Positions 31,410 through 36,246 of a stretch of DNA of 36,246 bases are shown one piece after another. The stretch spans positions 1 through 36,246 of IMG/VR virus record IMGVR_UViG_3300048930_000405. The stretch is one strand, 5' to 3'. Both the position numbers and the translations under genes were made by a program. Position 1 is the first letter of the stretch. Each line of letters begins with the position of its first letter. A model generated the notes under the pieces. That model saw only the letters and a program-made list of their open reading frames with translations, was not told the origin of the DNA and did no database searches. The DNA comes from a virus.

Positions 31410-31900
31410 TGAAGAATTGTCCCGTCCGGGCGTATCACGCGGGCTTCGTATTTTCTCCATGTGCGCTCGTAGCCGATTCGCTCTTCGCGCATGGTTTCGT
31501 CATTCACTGGACGCTCATCACGCCACGGCGATCCGGCCACGAACTCGCCGACGCTCCGCCACTTGTCGGGTAGGTAGCGGTGGCGACGCTCGACGCGATA
31601 AATGGCAGAGCGTTCCACTCCCTGCGCTCGCCAGCGGTCTAGCCTGTCAGATTCATGCTGTGTCATCTTTTGCGGCTCATCGTCCTGATACGGGAGGAGC
31701 GGCAAGTCGAGGTGGATATGGTCAGGGCATTCCGTTCCGTGATTCAGCATCGCTTCTTCACATTCTGGACACCACGTCTCCACTACGTCAGCGTTGAGAT
31801 CCTTTAATTGGTCGGTGGTGAGGCTGCGATTGTAGCCGCAATGCTCGCACCAAATGTATCCATCTGGCACGGGTTCTATTTCTGGCGTTCGATTTTCCAT
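31385..31900 (-). CDS. Cassette-encoded zinc-ribbon protein
   Basis: Start placed at ATG 31900 (MENRTPEIEPVPDGYIWCEH). The 171-residue product has two CxxC pairs, WCEHCGY (about 18-24) and WCPECEEA (about 43-50), a treble-clef or zinc-ribbon pattern. A basic, Arg-rich C-terminal part follows (DKWRSVGEFVAGSPWRDERP, TWRKYEARVIRPDG). It probably binds nucleic acid or protein. The tail LQHNAQADL crosses the core at 31403 and the stop overlaps the methyltransferase start. Confidence 0.65.
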   Translation of the reverse strand: MENRTPEIEPVPDGYIWCEHCGYNRSLTTDQLKDLNADVVETWCPECEEAMLNHGTECPDHIHLDLPLLPYQDDEPQKMTQHESDRLDRWRAQGVERSAIYRVERRHRYLPDKWRSVGEFVAGSPWRDERPVNDETMREERIGYERTWRKYEARVIRPDGTILQHNAQADL

Positions 31901-32085
31901 ATTGGCGTTTTGTCTGGTTTGATTGTTTTTCCGCAGTGGTCGCATTCTTCGTCGTCGGTATGGCCAGCCAGTGCGGGACTCTCCTTTTCGAGCCTATCCC
32001 AACACGGCCAGCAATACAGCCTCCCCACGTTGTCCGTGGGGAGGTAGAGGTGGCGGGTTACAGGGTTTGGAGATATTCCCAGCAT
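31876..32085 (-). CDS. Cassette-encoded small zinc-finger-like protein
   Basis: Start placed at ATG 32085 (MLGISPNPVTRHLYLPTDNV). The 69-residue product has LYCWPCWDRLEKE and ECDHCGKTI, two CxxC pairs spaced like a zinc ribbon. It overlaps both neighbours in the same cassette by about 25 bases in other frames, suggesting coupled translation. Function unknown. Confidence 0.55.
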   Translation of the reverse strand: MLGISPNPVTRHLYLPTDNVGRLYCWPCWDRLEKESPALAGHTDDEECDHCGKTIKPDKTPIWKIERQK

Positions 32086-32207
32086 ATCAGGCGGGTGGTG
32101 GTGTTGTCGGTGGTGTTCATCATCTGGCGGATTTCTTCGCTGGTCATTCTCACGAATTGGTTGCGGAGTTCGATTTCGCGGGCTGTCAGTTGGTTGGTGT
32201 TGGACAT
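32058..32207 (-). CDS. Small cassette-encoded helical protein
   Basis: A 49-residue product starts at ATG 32207 (MSNTNQLTAREIELRNQFVR) and ends ICWEYLQTL. It is polar and helical with no recognised motif. It is the first gene of the three leftward genes in this cassette and faces the divergent HTH gene at 32292, so both may share the operators between them. Confidence 0.55.
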   Translation of the reverse strand: MSNTNQLTAREIELRNQFVRMTSEEIRQMMNTTDNTTTRLICWEYLQTL

Positions 32208-32291
32208 GCGTTGAGACTGTCCGCATCGCGGACTTATTGCAAGAACTATTTTCCGCATTGCGGATTTATTTTTGCCGTGTATTCTTCGGCC
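32208..32291. promoter_or_regulatory. Divergent control region with paired operators
   Basis: Two 13-bp perfect inverted repeats, TCCGCATCGCGGA (32220-32232) and TCCGCATTGCGGA (32252-32264), lie 32 bases apart, about three helical turns. They sit between the leftward gene starting at 32207 and the rightward HTH gene starting at 32292. The layout is typical of an autoregulated Cro/CI-like switch. Confidence 0.65.
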
Positions 32292-32519
32292 ATGAGTTTC
32301 GACACCGACCTTGCCGACTACACTGCCGCTCAGATCATCGCCGCCCTGGGGTGCCCCCGATCCACCGCTTACGAGTGGAAGGATGGTCGCCGCCAGCCGC
32401 CCGCATGGTTGCATCCCATCTTGCTTGCCGTCATCGCCCGAGAAGCAAAGAGGCACAACAAGACGCTCATGCCAACCGATACCAGCCGGGCAGCCGGTAG
32501 CAGGAAGCGGAGGTCGTAG
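32292..32519 (+). CDS. HTH transcriptional regulator (only rightward cassette gene)
   Basis: Start placed at ATG 32292. The 75-residue product begins MSFDTDLADYTAAQIIAALG and has a Cro/YdaS-like helix-turn-helix: AAQIIAALGCPRSTAYEWKD (about 12-31), then a helix ending in a basic tail (SRAAGSRKRRS). It presumably binds the paired palindromes just upstream and controls its divergent neighbours. It is the only gene in the array with the usual orientation relative to its attC, whose left arm its 3' end overlaps. Confidence 0.7.
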   Translation: MSFDTDLADYTAAQIIAALGCPRSTAYEWKDGRRQPPAWLHPILLAVIAREAKRHNKTLMPTDTSRAAGSRKRRS

Positions 32520-32555
32520 GGCGGCTGGCATCGGCGGCATAGCTAGACGTTGAGC
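32453..32555 (+). other. attC-like site 5
   Basis: Inverse core GCACAAC (32453-32459) plus AAG, complementary to the core at 31403 over seven bases; core GTTGAGC (32549-32555). Arms ATGCCAACCGATACCAGCC and GGCTGGCATCGGCGGCAT pair well with an extra base on the left. Confidence 0.85.
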
Positions 32556-32926
32556 GGAGAAGGCCACACCCTGCGGCCGTTCTCATCCGTTTGAATTGCT
32601 GCGAGCAGATCGGACGCTCCGACGACGAGCAGGGTTTCGCCGTCAGAGAACACCATTTTCATCGGCTTCCGTCCGAAGTCGCAATCCCAGGCAAACCATT
32701 CCAGCCAGCCACGGGCATCCTCGGCGTCGTCGCTGATGATGGCGGCGAGCGTCCGGGTGTATTCCCCGAACATGCCCCAAATTGCAGACCGGATTTCGTT
32801 TTCCGGGTTGGCCATGAATGCCGCCTCGATGCGTCCGAATGTTTCGTCCACCCTGCGCGCGGCCTCGATCCAACGCTCAACAAGTGGCTGGTGATCGACC
32901 CGGTCTAGCTTCTCAATTTCACTCAT
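32543..32926 (-). CDS. Cassette-encoded hypothetical protein
   Basis: The 127-residue acidic product begins MSEIEKLDRVDHQPLVERWI and contains WGMFGEYTRTLAAIISDDAED and GWLEWFAWDCDFG. No family recognised. The N-terminal dozen residues are encoded by the attC loop and left arm (site 6), and the start overlaps the upstream stop there (ATGA). The last residues PLNV cross the core at 32549. Confidence 0.65.
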   Translation of the reverse strand: MSEIEKLDRVDHQPLVERWIEAARRVDETFGRIEAAFMANPENEIRSAIWGMFGEYTRTLAAIISDDAEDARGWLEWFAWDCDFGRKPMKMVFSDGETLLVVGASDLLAAIQTDENGRRVWPSPLNV

Positions 32927-32970
32927 GGTCTTCTCCTTTCTCTCCGGGCGTCACAGCCCCGGCGTTCTGA
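32875..32970 (+). other. attC-like site 6
   Basis: Inverse core GCTCAAC (32875-32881) plus AAG, complementary to the core at 32549 over eight bases; core GTTCTGA (32964-32970) preceded by GGC. Arms GGCTGGTGATCGACCCGG and CCGGGCGTCACAGCC pair with extra left-arm bases. The loop carries ATGA (32923-32926). Confidence 0.85.
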
Positions 32971-33468
32971 ATCCAAGCTGGCAGCGGCTTCCGTGAGCAT
33001 GCAGCGCAGCTTCGCCCACGCTTCATCCTGTGTTCGCCCCTCCGCTTCCCACTTGCCTTGTCCGCCATAGAGCGAGGCGATGGTCTCGAACGTCGTCAGC
33101 GGCTTCCAGATCATCACCACGTCGCGGTTGCATCTGCCCTCGGTGGAGTGTCCATATTGCCATTCCAGCCCGCCACGGTCGATTCTGGCGATCAGTGCGA
33201 GGATGCGCTCCCGGACCGGTCCGTAGTCTGGCACGAAGTCATCGGCCACAATCCGGTTGTGATTCAGAGTGTCACGGTCGGTCCAGAGGATTCCCTTATG
33301 TCCGTCGTCATAGGTGATGCGTATTTTCCATCCGGATTTCACATTGGTTCGACGTTCCGCCTCTGTGATGGTTCCCATGATTCCGGTGTGGATGTTTTGC
33401 ACTCGCTTTCCGAGGTTGCGGTAGGGGCGGGATGATTTCTTGATGATCGGGATAATGTTGGATTCCAT
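32923..33468 (-). CDS. Cassette-encoded hypothetical protein
   Basis: The 181-residue product begins MESNIIPIIKKSSRPYRNLG after a conserved leader. Residues about 18-65 (VQNIHTGIMGTITEAERR to YDDGHKGILWTDRDT) look like a small SH3/Tudor-like barrel; the rest is mixed. No family named. It is the exception to the tail rule: it crosses the core at 32964 in another frame (SERRG). It still stops at the ATGA junction of attC site 6. Confidence 0.65.
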   Translation of the reverse strand: MESNIIPIIKKSSRPYRNLGKRVQNIHTGIMGTITEAERRTNVKSGWKIRITYDDGHKGILWTDRDTLNHNRIVADDFVPDYGPVRERILALIARIDRGGLEWQYGHSTEGRCNRDVVMIWKPLTTFETIASLYGGQGKWEAEGRTQDEAWAKLRCMLTEAAASLDSERRGCDARRERRRP

Positions 33469-33501
33469 TGCTCAAGTTGGTTGGTGATTTCGGGCTGATT
33501 C

Positions 33502-33596
33502 AGAGAACAAGTCGGCGATGGCAAGCGGGTGAAGCGTTTCAATTTCCGGGCATGGGCGGGCCATCGGCTCCCGCTGCCATGCCTTGTGCGTTATGC
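33502..33596 (+). other. attC-like site 7
   Basis: Inverse core AGAGAAC (33502-33508) plus AAG; core GTTATGC (33590-33596). Arms GATGGCAAGCGGG and CCCGCTGCCAT pair. The inverse core matches the cassette's own left core (GTTCTGAATC at 32964) only if two inserted bases are allowed, the one imperfect pair in the array. Confidence 0.75.
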
Positions 33597-33910
33597 CCAG
33601 AATGATCCACTTCGACGCGCCCCGTGATGAATCCACGTCGCGGCATTCTGGCGGAGTGCATCACAGAGAGAATGTCAATACAGGTGTCCAAGTAGTCGCC
33701 GCGTTTCAGCGGCCCCATCGTGAAGTCTGCAAAGTCATCCCATCCGGCTTCCCCAAGCAAGCCAGAGGCGAGCACCCGGTAGTTTCCAACGTCACCATTA
33801 CCGCGCATGTCGCCAGCGGTTCCGTCGTTTTCGATCTCGACTTGAGCGAGCTTGCGTTTGCGGGATTCGTCCCCCCGCGGGATCAGTTCAATGGTAATTC
33901 GAAGAGGCAT
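33539..33910 (-). CDS. Cassette-encoded hypothetical protein
   Basis: The 123-residue product begins MPLRITIELIPRGDESRKRK and continues AQVEIENDGTAGDMRGNGD, a strand-rich pattern; no family recognised. The ATG lies inside the inverse core of attC site 8 (GGCATAAC read on the other strand). The tail HNAQGMAAGADGPPMPGN is encoded by attC site 7. Confidence 0.65.
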   Translation of the reverse strand: MPLRITIELIPRGDESRKRKLAQVEIENDGTAGDMRGNGDVGNYRVLASGLLGEAGWDDFADFTMGPLKRGDYLDTCIDILSVMHSARMPRRGFITGRVEVDHSGHNAQGMAAGADGPPMPGN

Positions 33911-34008
33911 AACAAGGGAGTCATGGCAACCGGGATCAGCGGTCTAGTTTATTTTTGGATTCGGAGTCTGGCACCGCTGATCCCGGTGCCATACCCCCAG
34001 CGTTCTGC
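33907..34008 (+). other. attC-like site 8
   Basis: Inverse core GCATAAC (33907-33913) plus AAG, complementary to the core at 33590 over eight bases; core GTTCTGC (34002-34008). Arms CATGGCAACCGGGATCAGCGG and CCGCTGATCCCGGTGCCAT pair over nearly their whole length with an extra C and an extra A on the left arm, a textbook attC layout. Confidence 0.9.
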
Positions 34009-34289
34009 CGAAGAGTAATTTCCGCCGCGACCGCGAGAATGAGGAGTGGGCATTCACCGTCTCGCTTCATCTCCTTCACGACCGGCATCACGGCCTTGAT
34101 CGGGTTATCGTGGCCGTCACGTTCCATCAGCCCCTCGATGAGCGGGCGCTGTTCCGCGACGATTTCCTCCCACGTTTCGCCGTGGATCGACGCCATGGCA
34201 GCGCGGAGTTTCTCCAACTTTTGCGCGGTGTGGAGATTTTCGAGGTTGTTGACCACTGATGTCGGCATGTCTGTGATTTTCAATTTCAT
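33936..34289 (-). CDS. Cassette-encoded helical hypothetical protein
   Basis: Start placed at ATG 34289 (MKLKITDMPTSVVNNLENLH). The 117-residue product is helical and acidic (KLEKLRAAMASIHGETWEEI, IEGLMERDGHDNPIKAVMPV). No family recognised. The tail QNAGGMAPGSAVPDSESK and onwards is read through attC site 8 into the left neighbour. An upstream in-frame ATG at 34328 is possible but less likely. Confidence 0.65.
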   Translation of the reverse strand: MKLKITDMPTSVVNNLENLHTAQKLEKLRAAMASIHGETWEEIVAEQRPLIEGLMERDGHDNPIKAVMPVVKEMKRDGECPLLILAVAAEITLRQNAGGMAPGSAVPDSESKNKLDR

Positions 34290-34313
34290 GGTGTTGTCGG
34301 GGATTTTGAAGAG

Positions 34314-34414
34314 GCAGAACAAGGGCACTGCTGGCGACCCTCACCCGCGCTCAAGTTTATTTTGCTGGCGGCGCGCCATCCGCGGGTGTGGTCGCCAGAG
34401 TTCTTTCGTTCGCC
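34314..34414 (+). other. attC-like site 9
   Basis: Inverse core GCAGAAC (34314-34320) plus AAG, complementary to the core at 34002 over eight bases; core GTTCGCC (34408-34414). Arms CTGGCGACC/GGTCGCCAG and CACCCGCG/CGCGGGTG pair perfectly, with an extra G on the left. Confidence 0.9.
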
Positions 34415-34974
34415 AGACTACGCAGCGCGGTTGCCAGCAGTCGGGCGGATTGCCTCGCGTCGGCAAGCGGTTCGTGCGCGGGCTTCTCGGATTCCTCCCG
34501 CTCGTAGGTCGCCATCGGGTCCATGCCAGCGGCCAGCATCACGGAAGCGATTTCGTGGAACGGATACGGACCCGACCATTTGCGGTCTGCGATTTCCTGA
34601 CGAATGCAGGCGGCGACGAATCCCGCTTCCACGGGCCAGATGCACTCGCCTGCCATCGCGATTCCGGGATACCGCTTCTTCGCTTTCTCCCACTCTGCCC
34701 AGAACGCCTCGCGGAGTCCGGCAGGGTGGCGGTGCGTGATCTCCATGACAGGGACGTTTGCTTTGACCCATTCGCGGTCATCTTCGTCTCCTTTGGCTTC
34801 TTCAATCGGGCAGCAGAATCGGAACTCCGATTGCGCAGCCCCGTTGATGTAGATGCCCCCTGCGACTGCGAAGGCTTCTCCGTGAAGTCCGATTGATTCC
34901 ACATCGAAGACGAAGAATGGCGAACAAGGCGATGGACTCAACAGAGTCCCGGCGGCTGTTTGTGGTGTATTCAT
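34357..34974 (-). CDS. DnaQ-like 3'-5' exonuclease
   Basis: The 205-residue product has a DEDDh-type layout: Asp24 and Glu26 in FVFDVESIGLHGE, and His167/Asp172 in AHEPLADARQSARLL, the HxxxxD motif of the DnaQ/RNase T fold. The middle acidic residue is less certain. It could degrade or trim DNA or RNA; for a phage, a nuclease for host nucleic acid or repair is possible. The start is in the attC site 10 loop, overlapping the upstream stop. The tail ANERTLATTPADGAPPAK is encoded by site 9. Confidence 0.75.
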   Translation of the reverse strand: MNTPQTAAGTLLSPSPCSPFFVFDVESIGLHGEAFAVAGGIYINGAAQSEFRFCCPIEEAKGDEDDREWVKANVPVMEITHRHPAGLREAFWAEWEKAKKRYPGIAMAGECIWPVEAGFVAACIRQEIADRKWSGPYPFHEIASVMLAAGMDPMATYEREESEKPAHEPLADARQSARLLATALRSLANERTLATTPADGAPPAK

Positions 34975-35016
34975 AGATTTTTGGCGGGACTCTGTGAGTC
35001 ATCTTTGGCGTTCTCC
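34919..35016 (+). other. attC-like site 10
   Basis: Inverse core GGCGAAC (34919-34925) plus AAG, complementary to the core at 34408 over eight bases; core GTTCTCC (35010-35016) preceded by GGC. Arms GACTCAACAGAGTCCCG and CGGGACTCTGTGAGTC pair with an extra G and A on the left. The loop holds ATGA (34971-34974) and closely resembles the loop of site L2. Confidence 0.9.
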
Positions 35017-35207
35017 CGAATGAAATCCCCGCGTAGATTCCGCATGGATATTCCGGCAGCTTTGAGTTGTGCGGGCGTGCGTTCGCTGGTTTCGATCACC
35101 CGTTCCTCGCAGTTCACGAAGAGTCGGAAGGTCGTCATTTGCTCGGGGGATTCCTCGCGGAGAGCGTCCACAAGTGCGTCGATTGCGTCGGTGATTTTCG
35201 GTGTCAT
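34971..35207 (-). CDS. Cassette-encoded hypothetical protein
   Basis: Start placed at ATG 35207 (MTPKITDAIDALVDALREES). The 78-residue product is mixed alpha/beta, with TTFRLFVNCEERVIETSERT. No family recognised. It ends ENAKDDSQSPAKNL, read through attC site 10; the final PAKNL is shared with the gene at 655-957 because the two sites share sequence there. The stop overlaps the exonuclease start. Confidence 0.65.
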   Translation of the reverse strand: MTPKITDAIDALVDALREESPEQMTTFRLFVNCEERVIETSERTPAQLKAAGISMRNLRGDFIRENAKDDSQSPAKNL

Positions 35208-35225
35208 ATCGGTATTTCGGAAGAG

Positions 35226-35314
35226 GGAGAACAAGGCGTGCGAGCTAACCGCCGACAACGCCCTTCTTGGATTCGGAGCCACCATTCGGCGGTAGCTCCA
35301 CTTTATCGTTCGAT
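35226..35314 (+). other. attC-like site 11
   Basis: Inverse core GGAGAAC (35226-35232; extended GGGAGAAC) plus AAG, complementary to the core at 35010 over eight bases; core GTTCGAT (35308-35314). Arms GAGCTAACCGCC and GGCGGTAGCTC pair with an extra A on the left. Confidence 0.88.
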
Positions 35315-35781
35315 GGACTAACTTTCTCCGCGACGCAGCATCCCACGCCGCCGTCCCACCGGAAGAACACCACGCCGTTCTGGTCTATCTTTTCCCACCG
35401 CTGGCGATGCGTCCGCCCATAAACCCAGATTCGCACCTTCGCCACGTTTTTGAACTCCAGGCCGGGGAGGATGTTCAGCGACTCGCGGACAGTCTTTGGG
35501 ATGCGGGCGACGGCGGCTTTCTTGGCTGGACCAACACCTTCCTCATTGTTGGCCACGGCTCCCATTGCCCACCACACTTGCGCGGCGATTCCTGAGCGTT
35601 GTTCCTTTAGGTCCGGGTGCTTTCTTTTCGGCACGCAGATCACCACTTGGCCGTTGATCGCGACGACATCGCCGCCGCCGTAGGAATAGAGGTTGAACGG
35701 CTCGCTGTATTCTGGGCGATCCGGTGTGCAGAATTTTCTCAGGAGATCCAAGTCTATCGGTTTTTCAAGCGTTGAGTTCAT
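35245..35781 (-). CDS. Cassette-encoded hypothetical protein
   Basis: Start placed at ATG 35781 (MNSTLEKPIDLDLLRKFCTP); ATG 35817 is an alternative inside the inverse core. The 178-residue product has strands and helices (YSYGGGDVVAINGQVVICVP, IAAQVWWAMGAVANNEEGVG, VRIWVYGRTHRQRWEKIDQ). No recognised family. The last segment SNDKVELPPNGG onwards crosses the core at 35308 and is encoded by attC site 11. Confidence 0.65.
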   Translation of the reverse strand: MNSTLEKPIDLDLLRKFCTPDRPEYSEPFNLYSYGGGDVVAINGQVVICVPKRKHPDLKEQRSGIAAQVWWAMGAVANNEEGVGPAKKAAVARIPKTVRESLNILPGLEFKNVAKVRIWVYGRTHRQRWEKIDQNGVVFFRWDGGVGCCVAEKVSPSNDKVELPPNGGSESKKGVVGG

Positions 35782-35815
35782 CGGTTTTGTATCGGAGTTG
35801 GTTGGTAGTTCGGCC

Positions 35816-35904
35816 ATCGAACAAGGTCGGTGCTGGCAACCGCGGGAACGTCTCAAGTTGAAGCGGAGTCCTGGGGCGCGGTTGCCAGACCGCCAGCGTT
35901 CGCC
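35816..35904 (+). other. attC-like site 12
   Basis: Inverse core ATCGAAC (35816-35822; extended CCATCGAAC) plus AAG, complementary to the core at 35308 over nine bases; core GTTCGCC (35898-35904) preceded by AGC. Arms CTGGCAACCGCG and CGCGGTTGCCAG pair perfectly, with an extra G on the left beyond the stem. Confidence 0.9.
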
Positions 35905-36246
35905 AGACGGAATCTCATGAGAAACTTCGTCACGGTCTGTCCGGGTTTGAGCAGCGGGCGGAACCATGCGTCAAGTTCCTCGCGGGACTCGAAGCCTTCC
36001 GTTTCATGGAGCATTCGCGATCCGCTCAGATTGCAGGCATAGAACATCTCTCCATCGCTCCGGCGGTGGATTTCGATTGGCAGGACTCCTTTGACGGTCA
36101 CGGCCGCAACGTCGATTTGCTTTGATCGGTAGGCGGCCCCACTCCAGTTGTAGAGCATGATTGGCACGTCAGTCGGCCAGAACGAATTGCGGATTGTAGT
36201 GGTCTTCCGGCTATCTAGGACAGCCTGCGTGAATCGGGGATTTAAT
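35853..36246 (-). CDS. Cassette-encoded hypothetical protein (5' end cut)
   Basis: The frame ends at 35853 and stays open to the window edge, so the start lies outside. Visible sequence reads NPRFTQAVLDSRKTTTIRNS, then WPTDVPIMLYNWSGAAYRSK and CNLSGSRMLHETEGFESREE. The texture is that of a real protein upstream of the first internal starts (GTG 36167, ATG 36158). No family recognised. The tail ANAGGLATAPQDSAST is read through attC site 12. Confidence 0.7.
   Translation of the reverse strand, partial: LNPRFTQAVLDSRKTTTIRNSFWPTDVPIMLYNWSGAAYRSKQIDVAAVTVKGVLPIEIHRRSDGEMFYACNLSGSRMLHETEGFESREELDAWFRPLLKPGQTVTKFLMRFRLANAGGLATAPQDSAST

Larger units (their letters stand above)
29071..36246 (+). mobile_element. 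Integron cassette array next to intI
   Basis: Twelve attC-like sites delimit twelve complete cassettes and a thirteenth cut by the window end. In eleven of the twelve, the 7-10 bases at the left core are complementary to the inverse core at the right, while sequences differ between cassettes (for example GTTCTCTTCC with GGAAGAGAAC, GTTCGATGG with CCATCGAAC). Site orientation is the usual one relative to intI, but all genes except one run towards intI. Cassettes begin at 29072, 29390, 29743, 30562, 31404, 32550, 32965, 33591, 34003, 34409, 35011, 35309 and 35899. Confidence 0.88.

Noticed and set aside
29309-35904. Palindromes in the right part as terminators, REP elements or a CRISPR array
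   Set aside because: Spacing is gene-sized, arms differ in sequence, there are no T-tracts, and cassette ends are pairwise complementary. Integron attC sites explain all of it.
1-36246. Window as a perfectly closed circle
   Set aside because: Joining the ends gives the 1-363 gene an odd 11-residue extension and leaves the 35853-36246 gene without a plausible start. Circular order is likely, but the two ends are not directly adjacent.

Overview
The window looks like most of the genome of a temperate, tailed double-stranded DNA phage with an HK97-type head. Genes are tightly packed, nearly all on the minus strand, and joined by ATGA stop-start overlaps. Most start codons have an A/C-rich leader and no clear Shine-Dalgarno sequence. 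With the high GC and the integrase type, this hints at a host in or near the Verrucomicrobiota; that is a low-confidence inference. An apparent attP core, the 3' end of a tRNA-Ser gene, sits inside the phage sequence with phage genes on both sides. The sequence is therefore best read as a free or circularly permuted phage genome rather than a prophage with chromosome at its edges. The two ends do not join directly in frame, so some sequence is missing or the window was cut from something larger.

Layout, left to right. 1-1043: end of an integron cassette array. 1016-3978: leftward early genes, many of them tiny (DUF1064 nuclease-like, winged-helix, excisionase-like and ParB-like proteins, and a ribbon-helix-helix regulator). 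3979-4077: divergent control region. 4078-5862: rightward lysogeny operon (second ribbon-helix-helix regulator, membrane protein, tyrosine integrase), followed by attP. 6015-7398: lysis region (M15 peptidase endolysin, DUF1353 protein, holin-like protein). 7406-13262: tail tip and fibre genes, including a GDSL-type hydrolase. 13269-18161: tape measure, tail chaperone pair with a -1 frameshift, two tail tube paralogues and connectors. 18158-25243: head and packaging (secreted protein, capsid, protease, portal, SAM methyltransferase, large and small terminase). 25319-28055: HNH nuclease, DnaC-like ATPase and replication genes. 28052-29026: an integron integrase (IntI). 29071-36246: a cassette array.

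The main discovery is a phage-borne integron. The tyrosine recombinase at 28052-29026 carries the extra IntI-type segment before box II. Next to it are twelve attC-like sites, and three more lie at the left edge. Each is an imperfect palindrome of about 86-141 bp that begins with ...AAC-AAG and ends with G-TT.... The right arm of each site, and the left arm of the next, mark a cassette whose two terminal 7-10 bp are complementary to each other but differ from cassette to cassette, as in integron cassettes. Extrahelical bases fall on the left arm, so the sites are in the usual orientation relative to intI. The genes inside run the opposite way, towards intI, co-directional with the phage genes.

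Because genes run backwards through the core sites, almost every protein ends in a short tail encoded by the neighbouring cassette's attC. In 14 of 15 cases the core AAC is read as an Asn codon. Several attC loops carry an ATGA junction that couples translation of adjacent cassettes. intI itself is coupled by ATGA to a phage replication-region gene. The array therefore looks built into the phage transcription unit. Cargo includes a DNA methyltransferase, a DnaQ-like exonuclease, zinc-ribbon proteins, an HTH regulator with its own paired operators, and many unknown small proteins.
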